Assembly: GCF_002531935.1 (NCBI RefSeq)
Contig: NZ_NWSV01000014.1
Location: forward strand, 1 to 64,000
Direction: 5' to 3'
DNA length: 64,000 nt
From: Rhizobium chutanense
GTDB lineage: Bacteria; Pseudomonadota; Alphaproteobacteria; Rhizobiales; Rhizobiaceae
The position numbers and the translations under genes are program-made. Below are positions 1-8,798 of the stretch, one piece after another. The notes below the pieces were generated by a model. The model saw nothing but the letters and a program-made list of their open reading frames with translations, was not told the DNA's origin and ran no database searches. Positions within the stretch are counted from its first letter, which is position 1; the number at the start of each line of letters is the position of its first letter.

Positions 1-444
1 CCCGCCAATCTCTTCGTCGCCGACTTCATGGGATCGCCGGCGATGAACCTGCTCAACGCCACCGTCGAGAACGGCGCGGGCGGGCTGGAGGTCTCGCTGG
101 AGCGGCCGAATGCCGCCCCGCTCAAGCTGCCTGTCATGGCAGGCAATAATGGTCTGACCCGCTATACCGGCAAGCCGGTGATCTTCGGCATCCGCCCCGA
201 GGCGCTGACCGATCCGGACGGCGCCGACCGCAAGGCGCGCATGCTCACCGAGGGCGACTGCCTGATCGAGGTGGTCGAACCGGCCGGCTCCGACACCTTC
301 GCCGTCACCAAGCTCGGCGGCAAATCCGTCGTCGCCCGCCTGCGCGCCGATGCCGGCATCACGCCCGGACAAAGCACACGCCTCGCCTTCAATCTCGACA
401 AGGCCGTGTTCTTCGATCCCGAGAGCCAGGCGCGGATCGTGTGA
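1..444 (+). CDS. ABC transporter ATP-binding protein, C-terminal part (partial at window edge)
   Basis: The reading frame is open from the first base, so the gene begins outside the window. The visible 147 residues are the C-terminal regulatory part of an MalK/UgpC-type ATPase: it starts in the PANLFVADFMGSPAMN region that follows the nucleotide-binding domain and continues through a TOBE-like beta domain containing GIRPEAL. Such subunits energise sugar or glycerol-phosphate importers at the inner membrane. The gene ends 15 bp before a run of oxidoreductases, which suggests that the imported substrate feeds them. The substrate cannot be read from this fragment. Confidence 0.88.
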   Translation, partial: PANLFVADFMGSPAMNLLNATVENGAGGLEVSLERPNAAPLKLPVMAGNNGLTRYTGKPVIFGIRPEALTDPDGADRKARMLTEGDCLIEVVEPAGSDTFAVTKLGGKSVVARLRADAGITPGQSTRLAFNLDKAVFFDPESQARIV

Positions 445-459
445 CGGTCAGGTGCTGAT

Positions 460-2001
460 ATGAGCGGTTCACCAGACATCGTCATCATCGGTTCCGGCGT
501 CGGCGGCTCCACGGTTGCGGCCGGCCTGGCTGTATCGGGCGCGCGGATATTGATCCTCGAAGCCGGCGATCATATCGCCGATCTTCCGGTCAATCGCGAC
601 CAGCGCGCCATCTTCCAGCGGGGACATTTTCGACCGAAGGAAATCTGGTACGAGGCAGACGGCAAGGGCTTCAATCCCGGCAATTATTACAATGTCGGCG
701 GCAATTCGAAATTCTACGGCGCCGTCTTGTCGCGCTACCGCAAGCAAGACTTCGACGTCATCCGGCACCGCGAGGGTGTGTCGCCGGCCTGGCCGTTTCC
801 CTATGAGGAACTGGAGCCGTGGTACTCGAAAGCGGAACTGCTTTATCAGGTTCGCGGCAGCCTGGGCGAAGATCCCACCGAACCATACCACTCGGCCGAT
901 TATGCCTACCCGCCCGTGCCCGACGAGGCGCCGATCGCCGATATCAGGGCGCGCCTCAAGCAGAAAGGCCTGCATCCGTCCTCGCTGCCGCTTGGCCTCG
1001 ACCTCGACACCTGGCTCTCCAAGGCGCGCACACCCTGGGACGCGCATCCGAACGCACGCGACGGCAAGATGGACGCCGAGACGGCAGCGCTTGCGCTGGC
1101 GCTGAAACATGAAAACGTCAGGCTCGAAACCAATGCGCGAGTGATCAGGCTCGACACGGGGGCGGGGAACCGGATCGATCGCGTCGCCTATGTCAAGAAT
1201 GGGCAGACGCTGACGGTTTCGCCTGAGATTGTCATCCTTTCGGCTGGCGCCGTCCAGTCGTCGGTGCTTTTGCTGCGTTCGAAAAATGACCGCTTCCCCA
1301 GGGGGCTGGCGAATTCCTCCGATCAGGTGGGTCGCAACTTCATGAACCACAATGCCTCCGCCGTCATCGGCGTTTCGCCACGCTTCCGGAACACCGCCAT
1401 CTACCAGAAGACGTTTGCCTTCAACGACTTCTATCTCTCCGACGGGGAGGGAGGTCCACCCCTCGGCAACGTGCAGCTCCTCGGCCGCATCTCCGAAAAG
1501 GTTCTCAAGGGCTCTCTGCCGCAGGCGCCGGAATGGCTGTTACGCTTCATCACGAGCCATGCGATCGACTTCTATGCGATGAGCGAGGATGTTCCCAATC
1601 CCGAAAGCCGCGTCATGGTCGATGGAGACCGTATCGTTCTCCGATGGCAGCGAACCAACTGGGATGCGCATCTGGCGCTCGTCGCCAGGCTGAAGGCGAT
1701 CCTGAAGTCGATCGGATTTCCGATCGTGCTGTCGCGGCCCTTCGACAAACGCACGCCCTCCCATCAATGCGGAACGGTCCGCATCGGCAACGACCCCGCG
1801 ACAGCGCCGCTCGATCCCTACTGCCGGTCCTATGATCACGAGAACCTCTTCGTCGTCGACGCCGGTTTCCTGCCGACATCGGCCGCGGTCAATCCCGCGC
1901 TGACCGTTGCCAGCCAGGCGCTGAGGGTCGCGGACCACATCGCATCGAAAGACTTGCTCAACGGATCCATTGGCGTGCGCCGGACCCAAATAGGACAGTA
2001 A
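460..2001 (+). CDS. GMC family FAD-dependent oxidoreductase (513 aa)
   Basis: Glucose-methanol-choline oxidoreductase. The N-terminal Rossmann motif GSGVGGSTVAAGL with LILEAG is at residues about 12-36. The C-terminal domain has HQCGTVRIG and then FLPTSAAVNPALT, the usual His and Asn active-site segments. Members of this family oxidise alcohol groups of sugars, polyols or choline using FAD. The gene lies 15 bp after the ABC ATPase and 1 bp before a second GMC gene, so co-transcription and translational coupling are likely. The substrate is not determinable; a sugar or inositol-type polyol is my inference from the transporter and the MocA-type neighbour. Confidence 0.85.
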   Translation: MSGSPDIVIIGSGVGGSTVAAGLAVSGARILILEAGDHIADLPVNRDQRAIFQRGHFRPKEIWYEADGKGFNPGNYYNVGGNSKFYGAVLSRYRKQDFDVIRHREGVSPAWPFPYEELEPWYSKAELLYQVRGSLGEDPTEPYHSADYAYPPVPDEAPIADIRARLKQKGLHPSSLPLGLDLDTWLSKARTPWDAHPNARDGKMDAETAALALALKHENVRLETNARVIRLDTGAGNRIDRVAYVKNGQTLTVSPEIVILSAGAVQSSVLLLRSKNDRFPRGLANSSDQVGRNFMNHNASAVIGVSPRFRNTAIYQKTFAFNDFYLSDGEGGPPLGNVQLLGRISEKVLKGSLPQAPEWLLRFITSHAIDFYAMSEDVPNPESRVMVDGDRIVLRWQRTNWDAHLALVARLKAILKSIGFPIVLSRPFDKRTPSHQCGTVRIGNDPATAPLDPYCRSYDHENLFVVDAGFLPTSAAVNPALTVASQALRVADHIASKDLLNGSIGVRRTQIGQ

Positions 2002-2002
2002 A

Positions 2003-3658
2003 ATGGCATTCGATTACATCATCACCGGCGCTGGTCCGGCAGGCTGCGTCTTGGCGAGCCGGCTGAGTGAGGATCCTGATGTCAGCGTCCTCCTGCTCGA
2101 AGCGGGCGGGGGCGACTGGAATCCGCTGTTTCACATGCCGGCCGGCTTCGCCAAGATGACCAAAGGCGTGGCCAGCTGGGGATGGCAAACCGTTCCCCAG
2201 AAGCACATGAACGGCCGGGTGCTGCGTTATACCCAGGCGAAGGTCATCGGTGGCGGCTCGTCGATCAACGCTCAGCTCTATACGCGCGGAAATGCTGCGG
2301 ATTATGACCTCTGGGCCAGTGAAGACGGCTGCGAAGGCTGGGACTACCGTTCGATCCTGCCGTATTTCAAGCGCGCCGAGGACAATCAGCGCTTTGCCGA
2401 CGACTACCATTCCTACGGCGGTCCGCTGGGGGTCTCGATGCCGGCGGCAGCGCTGCCGATCTGCGATGCCTATATCCGCGCAGGGCAGGAACTCGGCATT
2501 CCCTATAATCACGATTTCAACGGTCGCCAGCAGGCGGGCGTCGGATTTTATCAGCTGACGCAGCGCAATCGCCGCCGCTCCTCGGCATCGCTCGCCTATC
2601 TCTCGCCGATCAGGGACCGGAAGAATCTGACGGTCCGCACGGGGGCGCGCGTTGCGCGGATCGTCGTCGAGGGAGGCCGTGCGACAGGCGTCGAGATCGC
2701 CAGCGCGCGCGGCTTGGAGGTCGTGCGCGCCGAACGCGAAGTCCTGATCTCATCGGGCGCCATCGGATCGCCGAAGCTTCTTCTGCAGTCCGGCATCGGG
2801 CCGGCCGATCATCTCAGATCGGTGGGCGTCAAGGTGCTCCACGATCTGCCTGGTGTCGGCGGCAACCTGCAGGATCACCTGGATCTGTTCGTCATCGCCG
2901 AATGCACCGGCGATCACACCTATGATGGCGTCGCCAAGCTGCACCGCACGCTTTGGGCGGGGCTTCAATATGTCCTGTTCCGCACCGGTCCGGTCGCGTC
3001 GTCGCTCTTCGAGACCGGCGGCTTCTGGTATGCCGATCCCGATGCACGGTCTCCCGATATCCAGTTCCATCTCGGCTTGGGATCGGGCATCGAGGCCGGC
3101 GTCGAGCGGCTGAAAAACGCGGGCGTGACGCTCAATTCCGCCTATCTGCATCCGCGCTCCCGCGGGACGGTCCGCCTGGGATCGTCTGACCCGGCTGCGG
3201 CACCCTTGATCGATCCCAACTACTGGTCCGATCCGCACGACCGGAAGATGTCCCTGGAGGGGCTCAAGATCGCCCGCGAGATCATGCAGCAGGCGGCGTT
3301 GAAACCCTATGTCATGGCCGAAAGGCTTCCCGGACCGAAGGTTGCGACCGACGAGCAGCTGTTCGACTATGGCTGCGCCAATGCCAAAACCGACCACCAT
3401 CCTGTGGGCACCTGCAAGATGGGAACGGGGCCCGACGCGGTTGTCGGACTGGATCTCAAGGTCCATGGCCTCGAAGGCCTCCGGGTCTGCGATTCCTCCA
3501 TCATGCCGCGCGTGCCCTCCTGCAATACCAACGCGCCGACGATCATGGTCGGCGAAAAGGGATCGGATCTCATTCGGGGGCTGCCCGCACTGCCGGCGGC
3601 GATCTTCGCCTATGAACGCAATGATGCGAGGCCCCGGGCCCGTGCCAACATCCGCTAG
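2003..3658 (+). CDS. GMC family oxidoreductase, choline-dehydrogenase-like (551 aa)
   Basis: Second GMC enzyme in the operon and close to typical choline/alcohol dehydrogenase length. The FAD-binding motif GAGPAGCVLASRLSE with LLLEAGG is at residues about 7-36. The GMC signature region GGGSSINAQLYTRG is near residue 88, and the C-terminal active-site motif DHHPVGTCKMG is followed by NTNAPTIMVGEKG. The start codon follows AGGACAGTAAA and lies one base after the stop of the preceding gene. Two dissimilar GMC enzymes side by side suggest successive oxidations or two subunits, which is inference. Confidence 0.87.
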   Translation: MAFDYIITGAGPAGCVLASRLSEDPDVSVLLLEAGGGDWNPLFHMPAGFAKMTKGVASWGWQTVPQKHMNGRVLRYTQAKVIGGGSSINAQLYTRGNAADYDLWASEDGCEGWDYRSILPYFKRAEDNQRFADDYHSYGGPLGVSMPAAALPICDAYIRAGQELGIPYNHDFNGRQQAGVGFYQLTQRNRRRSSASLAYLSPIRDRKNLTVRTGARVARIVVEGGRATGVEIASARGLEVVRAEREVLISSGAIGSPKLLLQSGIGPADHLRSVGVKVLHDLPGVGGNLQDHLDLFVIAECTGDHTYDGVAKLHRTLWAGLQYVLFRTGPVASSLFETGGFWYADPDARSPDIQFHLGLGSGIEAGVERLKNAGVTLNSAYLHPRSRGTVRLGSSDPAAAPLIDPNYWSDPHDRKMSLEGLKIAREIMQQAALKPYVMAERLPGPKVATDEQLFDYGCANAKTDHHPVGTCKMGTGPDAVVGLDLKVHGLEGLRVCDSSIMPRVPSCNTNAPTIMVGEKGSDLIRGLPALPAAIFAYERNDARPRARANIR

Positions 3659-3669
3659 GGAGCAAGACA

Positions 3670-4839
3670 ATGTCTAAAGTGAGAGTTGCAGTGCTTGGCG
3701 CCTCGGGCTGGATGGGAAAGGTCCACACGATGGCCTATCAGACCTTTCCGCATTTCTTCGGCGTGTCGGACGGAACGGCGCGGATCGTGGCGCTTGTCGA
3801 CGGCAACCCTGACGCCGCCGCGGATATCGGCAACAGGGCGCCCGGTGCCAGGATCTATCAGGATTGGAAGCTGGCAGTCGCCGATCCCGAGGTCGATCTG
3901 ATCGATATCTGCCTGCCCGATCATCTGCATTATCCTGTGGCCAAGGCGGCCCTGCTGGCAGGCAAACATGTCTATTGCGAGAAGCCGCTGGCCAACACTG
4001 CCGAGGAAGCGCGGGAACTGGCCGAGATCGCCAGCGACAAGGGTGTGATTACCCGTGTCGGACATGCCTTTCCCCGCAATCCGGTCCATGATCTCGCGAA
4101 AGACATTATAGAATCCGGCGAAATCGGCGAGATCAAGCTGTTTCGCGGCTGCCAGCACGTCGATATGTATGGCGATCCCACAGCCCCTTTCATGTGGCGC
4201 GCCGACGGCAAGCTGGCACCGACCGGAATCGTCGGCGATACCGGTTCGCATATCTTCAGCTTTATGGATTTCCTGGTCGGCCGCATCAGTTCGCTGATCG
4301 CCGACAATCTCATCGTCACACCGCGCCGGCCCGTCGTCGAAGGCCTTGCCTACGGCGAGGAGGTGAAACTGACGGGCAACGAGGCCTGGGCTGATATCAC
4401 CAACCCCGACGCCACGAACCTGCTTTGCCGCTTTGCCAACGGCGCCGGTGGGATCGTCGATTTCAGCCGTGTCGCGACCGGCCGCAAATTCATGCAGACC
4501 TACGAAGTCTATGGAACCAAAGGCAGCATCGCCTATAACTATGACGAGATAAACCGGCTGCGTTTCTACTCCAACGACGACCGCACGGGGCGGCGTGGCT
4601 TCCGGGAGATCGATGTGGGGCCAGAAAATCCCACCTTCCGAGCTTTCCTTCCTCTGCCGAATTTCGGCATAGGTTACAACGAAAGCAAGATCATCGAGGC
4701 GGCCGAGGTGATCCGCTCGATCGTCGCAAACAGGCCGATGTGGCCGACATTCGATACGGGTCATCACATCTGCCAGATCGTCGACGCATGCATGGAGTCC
4801 TCCCGGCTGAAGCGCTGGGTCGACATCCCGCTGGGCTGA
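3670..4839 (+). CDS. Gfo/Idh/MocA family NAD(P)-dependent oxidoreductase (389 aa)
   Basis: The N-terminal Rossmann motif VAVLGASGWMGKVHTMAY is at residues about 5-22, and the family hallmark HVYCEKPLANTAEEARELA is near residues 100-118. The C-terminal half is the usual mixed-beta substrate domain. These enzymes oxidise or reduce sugars, inositols and their derivatives with NAD(P). A GGAG ribosome-binding site lies just upstream of the ATG, 11 bp after the GMC gene. Its place between GMC dehydrogenases and a flavoprotein supports a carbohydrate or polyol pathway; the specific substrate is unknown. Confidence 0.86.
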   Translation: MSKVRVAVLGASGWMGKVHTMAYQTFPHFFGVSDGTARIVALVDGNPDAAADIGNRAPGARIYQDWKLAVADPEVDLIDICLPDHLHYPVAKAALLAGKHVYCEKPLANTAEEARELAEIASDKGVITRVGHAFPRNPVHDLAKDIIESGEIGEIKLFRGCQHVDMYGDPTAPFMWRADGKLAPTGIVGDTGSHIFSFMDFLVGRISSLIADNLIVTPRRPVVEGLAYGEEVKLTGNEAWADITNPDATNLLCRFANGAGGIVDFSRVATGRKFMQTYEVYGTKGSIAYNYDEINRLRFYSNDDRTGRRGFREIDVGPENPTFRAFLPLPNFGIGYNESKIIEAAEVIRSIVANRPMWPTFDTGHHICQIVDACMESSRLKRWVDIPLG

Positions 4840-4845
4840 ACGTCG

Positions 4846-6930
4846 ATGACCACAGCTGTCCCGCAGGAAATTCTTGACGCACTGACCGATGTCGACATGC
4901 CCAAGCTTCCTCCCGAAGCTGGCCCTTCGGAAGCGGTTCGGCTTGCCGGCATCGAGGTGCCGGTCTATCGCGCCGGTTGCGTCGTCGTCGGATCGGGTGC
5001 CGCAGGTCTGCGTGCGGCGGTGGAAATGAAGCGGCGCGGCGACGACGTCGTCATCATCAGCCAAAGCGCCTGGGGCGGAACCTCGGCCTGCTCGGGATCC
5101 GACAAGCAGACCCTGCACACGGCCAACACCGCCGATCAGGGCGACAATTACAAGGCGATGGCGCGCGCCATCCGCAGCGGCGGCGCGATGGATGAGGACA
5201 CGGCCTACGTCGAGGCGGTCGGTTCGTCTCGGATGATGGCGTCGCTGCAGTTTCTCGGTCTGCCGCTGCCGCAGGATCCACTCGGGGGAACGCTGAGATA
5301 CCAGACCGACCACGACGAGGTCGGCCGCGCCACAAGCTGCGGTCCGCGCACCTCACGCCTGATGGTCAAGGTGCTCGCCGAAGAGGCGATCCGGCTCGCC
5401 GTGCCGTTCTACAACCAGACGACGGCGGTGAAGATCCTCACGGAAGGCGAGGGGGCAGACCGCCATGTGGTCGGCATACTCGCCATGCGCGCCGGCGATC
5501 GGACCGAAGAGAACCCGCTGGGCATCGCGCTGTACGCGACCGATGTGATCGTGCTCGCGGCCGGCGGGCCGGGCGAGCTTTACCGTGACAGCGTCTATCC
5601 CAACGGCTGTTTCGGCTCTCTCGGACTGGCGCTCGAGGCCGGCGTCGAACTGGTAAACCTCACGGAAAGCCAGTTCGGCATTGGAACGCGCAGGGAAGGT
5701 TTCCCGTGGAATCTGTCGGGCACTTACGTCCAGGCAATCCCGCATATCTATTCGGTCGATGCCGATGGTATCGAACACCACTTCCTCAAGCGGTATTACC
5801 GCAGCACCCAGGAATTGGCCTCGAACGTCTTTCGCAAAGGCTATCAATGGCCATTTCACGCGACGCGCATGCTCGATTTCGGCTCGAGCCTGGTGGATCT
5901 CGCCATATCAAGCGAAACCGCCGCTGGGCGGCGGGTCTTCATGGACTTCAATCGCAATCCGCTGCCGGTGCCGGGCGACCTGCCGTTCAGCCTGGAAAGA
6001 CTGGATGAAGACGTCCGCCTCTATCTCGGCAAGGCCGGTGCCGGCCAGGAGATGCCAATCGATCGGTTGAAGCACATGAACGCGCTGGCGATCGAGCTCT
6101 ACCGCCGCTACAAGATCGACATTGCCGCCGACCCGCTGGAATTTGCCGTCAACAACCAGCACATGAACGGCGGCATCATGGTCGACACCTGGGGCCGCAG
6201 CAATCTCGCAGGCTGCTACGCGGTCGGCGAAGCGGCCGGCACGCATGGCGTGACGAGGCCGGGTGGTGCGGCACTCAATGCCGGGCAGGTGTTCGGAACC
6301 CGGGCGGCCGAGCACATCAGCGCGAGCGGCAGGGCGAAGCGGGCCGCCACGGGCGATATGTCAGGAATCGCAGAGGCGGGCATCGCCGATCTTCTTTCTG
6401 CCCTTCGAGCCGAAAGCTCGCTCACCGTCAAAGCAATCCGCTCGGAGGTACAGGCGCGGATGAGCGAGAAGGCCGGGATCATCTGCGATCAATCGAGCGT
6501 CGCCCGGGCTTTGATCGAAGCGCGGCAGCTGAATGCCGACATTCGCGCCGACGGCGTCGCCTATGGTCGCGCAGCCGAGGCGGTCCGGGGCGTGCAATGG
6601 CGGCACATGGCGCTCGCCTCCGAAGCCGTACTCAGCGCGCTCGACGTCTTCATTCGTGACGGCGGCGGCAGCCGTGGGGCACGCGCGATATGCGATGCGG
6701 CGGGCGAATCCCTGCCGCTGGCGAGCGCAGGTCCGCTGGAGGAATATCGTTTCCGCAGAGAACGCGACGCCGATCGGGACGAGCAGATCGTCGTTCGGCT
6801 CGAGGGCGATCAGATCAGGCCGTCGAGGCGTGCAAACCGCCCCTTCGATGAAAGCGCCAGATCCTTCTTCGAGCGCGATTGGCCGGCTTGGCTGACCGGC
6901 CGCATCTATGGTCTCACCGCCGATGACTGA
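4846..6930 (+). CDS. FAD-dependent oxidoreductase, fumarate reductase/succinate dehydrogenase flavoprotein-like (694 aa)
   Basis: A dinucleotide-binding motif, VVVGSGAAGLRAAVEMKRRG, is at residues about 46-65, with a later FAD-contacting region of the type HMNGGIMVDTWGRSNLAGCYAVGEAAG around residues 440-466 and a GAALNAGQVFG segment. This order matches fumarate reductase/succinate dehydrogenase/L-aspartate oxidase flavoproteins. No iron-sulfur or membrane-anchor partner is adjacent, so it is probably a stand-alone enzyme. It is the last gene of the run, 6 bp after the Gfo/Idh/MocA gene. The start at 4846 has only a weak Shine-Dalgarno sequence and relies on operon coupling. Confidence 0.8.
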   Translation: MTTAVPQEILDALTDVDMPKLPPEAGPSEAVRLAGIEVPVYRAGCVVVGSGAAGLRAAVEMKRRGDDVVIISQSAWGGTSACSGSDKQTLHTANTADQGDNYKAMARAIRSGGAMDEDTAYVEAVGSSRMMASLQFLGLPLPQDPLGGTLRYQTDHDEVGRATSCGPRTSRLMVKVLAEEAIRLAVPFYNQTTAVKILTEGEGADRHVVGILAMRAGDRTEENPLGIALYATDVIVLAAGGPGELYRDSVYPNGCFGSLGLALEAGVELVNLTESQFGIGTRREGFPWNLSGTYVQAIPHIYSVDADGIEHHFLKRYYRSTQELASNVFRKGYQWPFHATRMLDFGSSLVDLAISSETAAGRRVFMDFNRNPLPVPGDLPFSLERLDEDVRLYLGKAGAGQEMPIDRLKHMNALAIELYRRYKIDIAADPLEFAVNNQHMNGGIMVDTWGRSNLAGCYAVGEAAGTHGVTRPGGAALNAGQVFGTRAAEHISASGRAKRAATGDMSGIAEAGIADLLSALRAESSLTVKAIRSEVQARMSEKAGIICDQSSVARALIEARQLNADIRADGVAYGRAAEAVRGVQWRHMALASEAVLSALDVFIRDGGGSRGARAICDAAGESLPLASAGPLEEYRFRRERDADRDEQIVVRLEGDQIRPSRRANRPFDESARSFFERDWPAWLTGRIYGLTADD

Positions 6931-6953
6931 GACCGCAACCCGCGGGCTCGAGA

Positions 6954-7136
6954 TCAATCCGGATTGGTAACCGGCGGCGCAACCTGGATGTGCTCAGTAT
7001 TGTCAGAGCCTTCGGCGATGGCTTCCTCGCTTTTCCGCACCCGCCTTGGCGGATCCTTTCCTTCGAGAGGCTTCGGCGACAACTGGTCATCGGCCTGGAT
7101 TTCGTCGGTGTTCAGGTAGTTCTTGCTCTCATCCAT
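6954..7136 (-). CDS. Small acidic hypothetical protein (60 aa)
   Basis: A 60-residue, charged, probably disordered protein with no cysteines, signal peptide or membrane segment. It starts MDESKNYLNTDEIQADDQLS and ends in a proline/valine-rich tail. The ATG is preceded by AAGGGAAG at suitable spacing, and a GGAAC-N17-AGTT element lies a few tens of bases upstream, so expression as part of a stress regulon is plausible. It converges on the flavoprotein gene with a 23-bp gap. I do not recognise a family. Confidence 0.6.
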   Translation of the reverse strand: MDESKNYLNTDEIQADDQLSPKPLEGKDPPRRVRKSEEAIAEGSDNTEHIQVAPPVTNPD

Positions 7137-7159
7137 TGGGGCGCTTCCCTTTGACAGGA

Positions 7160-7185
7160 AACTCCCGGCGATATGGCGAGGTTCC
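7160..7185 (-). promoter_or_regulatory. EcfG-like promoter candidate for the 60-aa protein
   Basis: On the minus strand, GGAAC (7185-7181) is followed after 17 bases by AGTT (7163-7160). The alphaproteobacterial general-stress sigma factor EcfG recognises GGAAC-N16/17-CGTT, so this matches except for the first base of the -10 element. The predicted transcript would start about 15 bases upstream of the gene at 7136, leaving room for the observed ribosome-binding site. Confidence 0.4.
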
Positions 7186-7201
7186 CTCGTTCCTGTTCCT
7201 G

Positions 7202-8014
7202 TTACGCCTCAGCATCCGGCTCAGCGCTCGGCTGCAGCTTCGGAACGTCGAGTTCGATCATGACGGGCGCGTGGTCGCTCGTATGCTCCCAGGCTCGCGG
7301 CTTTCTCCGGACGGTTGCCGATCGAAGCCATGGGGCGATGGCCGGGCTGAGCAGGAAGTGGTCGATCCGCAGCCCCGCGTCACGCTCGAAGCTGTTTCGC
7401 CAATATTTCCAGAAAGTGTAGACGCGTTCTCCCGGATGCAGATGTCTGACGCCGTCGGTCCAACCCTGGGCGACGAGTTCGGCATAGGCCTTGCGGACCT
7501 CAGGCCGGAAAAGGGCGTCGTCCTGCCAGCGCTCCGGCTTGTAGACGTCGATCTCCGTCGGCATGACGTTGAAGTCGCCGGCCAGGATCGCAGGCACCTC
7601 GAGTTCGAGAAGTTCGGCGGCGTAGCCGTGCAGGCGGCGGAACCAGCGGAGCTTGTAATCGAACTTGGCACTCGGGAACGGATTGCCGTTCGGCAGATAC
7701 AGGCATCCGATCACGATGCCGTCGATGACGGCTTCGATATAGCGGCTGTGGGTATCGTCAGGATCGCCGGGAAGGCCGAGCCGCGTCAGGATCGGCGTCT
7801 TGCCCTTCGCCAGGATGGCCACCCCGTTCCAGGATTTCTGTCCGTGCCAGACAGCGCCGTAGCCGGCCCGCTCGATCTCCTTTCGCGGAAACCCGCCATC
7901 GTCGGTCTTTAGTTCCTGGAGGCAGACCACATCGGGGGCGTCCTCCTTCAGCCAGCGCAACAGGATGGCCAGTCGTCCATTGATCCCGTTGACGTTGTAG
8001 GTCGCGATTTTCAC
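7202..8014 (-). CDS. xth: Exodeoxyribonuclease III
   Basis: Exonuclease III/AP endonuclease of the endonuclease-exonuclease-phosphatase fold, acting in base-excision repair. The open frame extends upstream to 8074, but the conserved N-terminus (V/M)KIATYNVNGINGR begins at a GTG at 8014, giving the family length of about 270 residues. Visible catalytic motifs in order: CLQELK (metal-binding Glu), LAGDFNV (Asp and Asn), LRIDHFL (Asp) and SDHAPVMIEL (catalytic His). A GAGGAG lies about 17 bases upstream of the GTG, which is loose spacing, so the start is the least certain part. It lies in a stress-gene neighbourhood. Confidence 0.9.
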   Translation of the reverse strand: MKIATYNVNGINGRLAILLRWLKEDAPDVVCLQELKTDDGGFPRKEIERAGYGAVWHGQKSWNGVAILAKGKTPILTRLGLPGDPDDTHSRYIEAVIDGIVIGCLYLPNGNPFPSAKFDYKLRWFRRLHGYAAELLELEVPAILAGDFNVMPTEIDVYKPERWQDDALFRPEVRKAYAELVAQGWTDGVRHLHPGERVYTFWKYWRNSFERDAGLRIDHFLLSPAIAPWLRSATVRRKPRAWEHTSDHAPVMIELDVPKLQPSAEPDAEA

Positions 8015-8036
8015 GGGGACGCTCGGAAGATGCTCC

Positions 8037-8516
8037 TCAGCGCGTCGCACCGAAGACGAAGGCGATGCCGGCAACGATCGCGACTGAGGTCAGCGGCTGC
8101 CGGCGTATTCTGTCCTCGATCTCCTGGGCGAAGCTGCGCGCTTCCGCCTTTGCCAGGCGGGCTGTTCCGGAGGCCAGCTCCGAAGCCGACTCCGCGATCC
8201 GGCCGGCGTCTTTGCGAAGTGCGCGCATGTCCTTGCGATCCTCACCCAATCCTTCGGAGGAGGAACTCAGGGCTCGATCGACGAGCGGAAACTCCTCGTC
8301 CAGCTTGGTGGGGTCGGGCTCCCGCTGCACCCGCTCAGCCGCCTCGATGTCGCTGCGGCCGGCAGGAATTGAGGTATGGGTGGCCGACACCGGGTCGGAG
8401 GCCGGAAACGTATCCTCGATTGCTTGAGTGAGATCGCCTCTTTGCCCCCGCTTCCGCTGCTCTGCCTGCTCTTTTCGCAGGGACTGGACGGCGGGGGATT
8501 CGTTCGGGTTTGCCAT
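8037..8516 (-). CDS. Hypothetical protein with DUF883/ElaB-like C-terminal helix (159 aa)
   Basis: The ATG at 8516 has a good ribosome-binding site (GAGAGGAAACGGCA); the 24 upstream in-frame residues look non-coding. The N-terminal half is charged and contains DTFPASDPVSATHTS, a motif I associate with small stress proteins of rhizobia. The C-terminal half is a long charged helix (residues about 80-140) that ends in QPLTSVAIVAGIAFVFGATR, a terminal membrane anchor with glycine spacing as in ElaB/YqjD proteins that tether to the inner membrane. It sits 22 bp upstream of xth on the same strand. A GGAAC element lies upstream, but its -10 match is poor. Confidence 0.65.
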   Translation of the reverse strand: MANPNESPAVQSLRKEQAEQRKRGQRGDLTQAIEDTFPASDPVSATHTSIPAGRSDIEAAERVQREPDPTKLDEEFPLVDRALSSSSEGLGEDRKDMRALRKDAGRIAESASELASGTARLAKAEARSFAQEIEDRIRRQPLTSVAIVAGIAFVFGATR

Positions 8517-8675
8517 TGCCGTTTCCTCTCGTTGCTCTTGGACAATCAAATCGGCGACAAGGAAAGAAGTTCCAGAAAAATGCGTCATCGCTCCATGCGG
8601 CAGGCTGTCGACGAGGAGAGGCGAATCTTCCGAACGGCACGCCGCGCTGGCGCTGGCCCCGGCAATCGGCAGGCC

Positions 8676-8752
8676 GGACCAAAGTCCTGCCTGAGCTAGT
8701 ACCTAGGTCCCGTTGCATTCTGCCGTCGGAACAGCGAAAATTGTCCGGCGTC
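8676..8752 (+). promoter_or_regulatory. Paired 12-bp palindromes plus ECF-type promoter upstream of the Asn/Gly-repeat gene
   Basis: Two near-palindromes, GGACCAAAGTCC (8676-8687) and GTACCTAGGTCC (8699-8710), have centres 23 bp apart. They are followed 17 bp later by GGAAC (8728-8732), then 16 bases and CGTC (8749-8752). The same pair-plus-GGAAC layout occurs upstream of the genes starting at 11667 and 16339. The nearby NarL-type response regulator is the obvious candidate for binding, which is inference. The -10 element is the weakest part of this copy. Confidence 0.5.
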
Positions 8753-8798
8753 TATATTGCAGGGGTAACGGCGCAGAACGGGTGAACGAGGTTATGGC

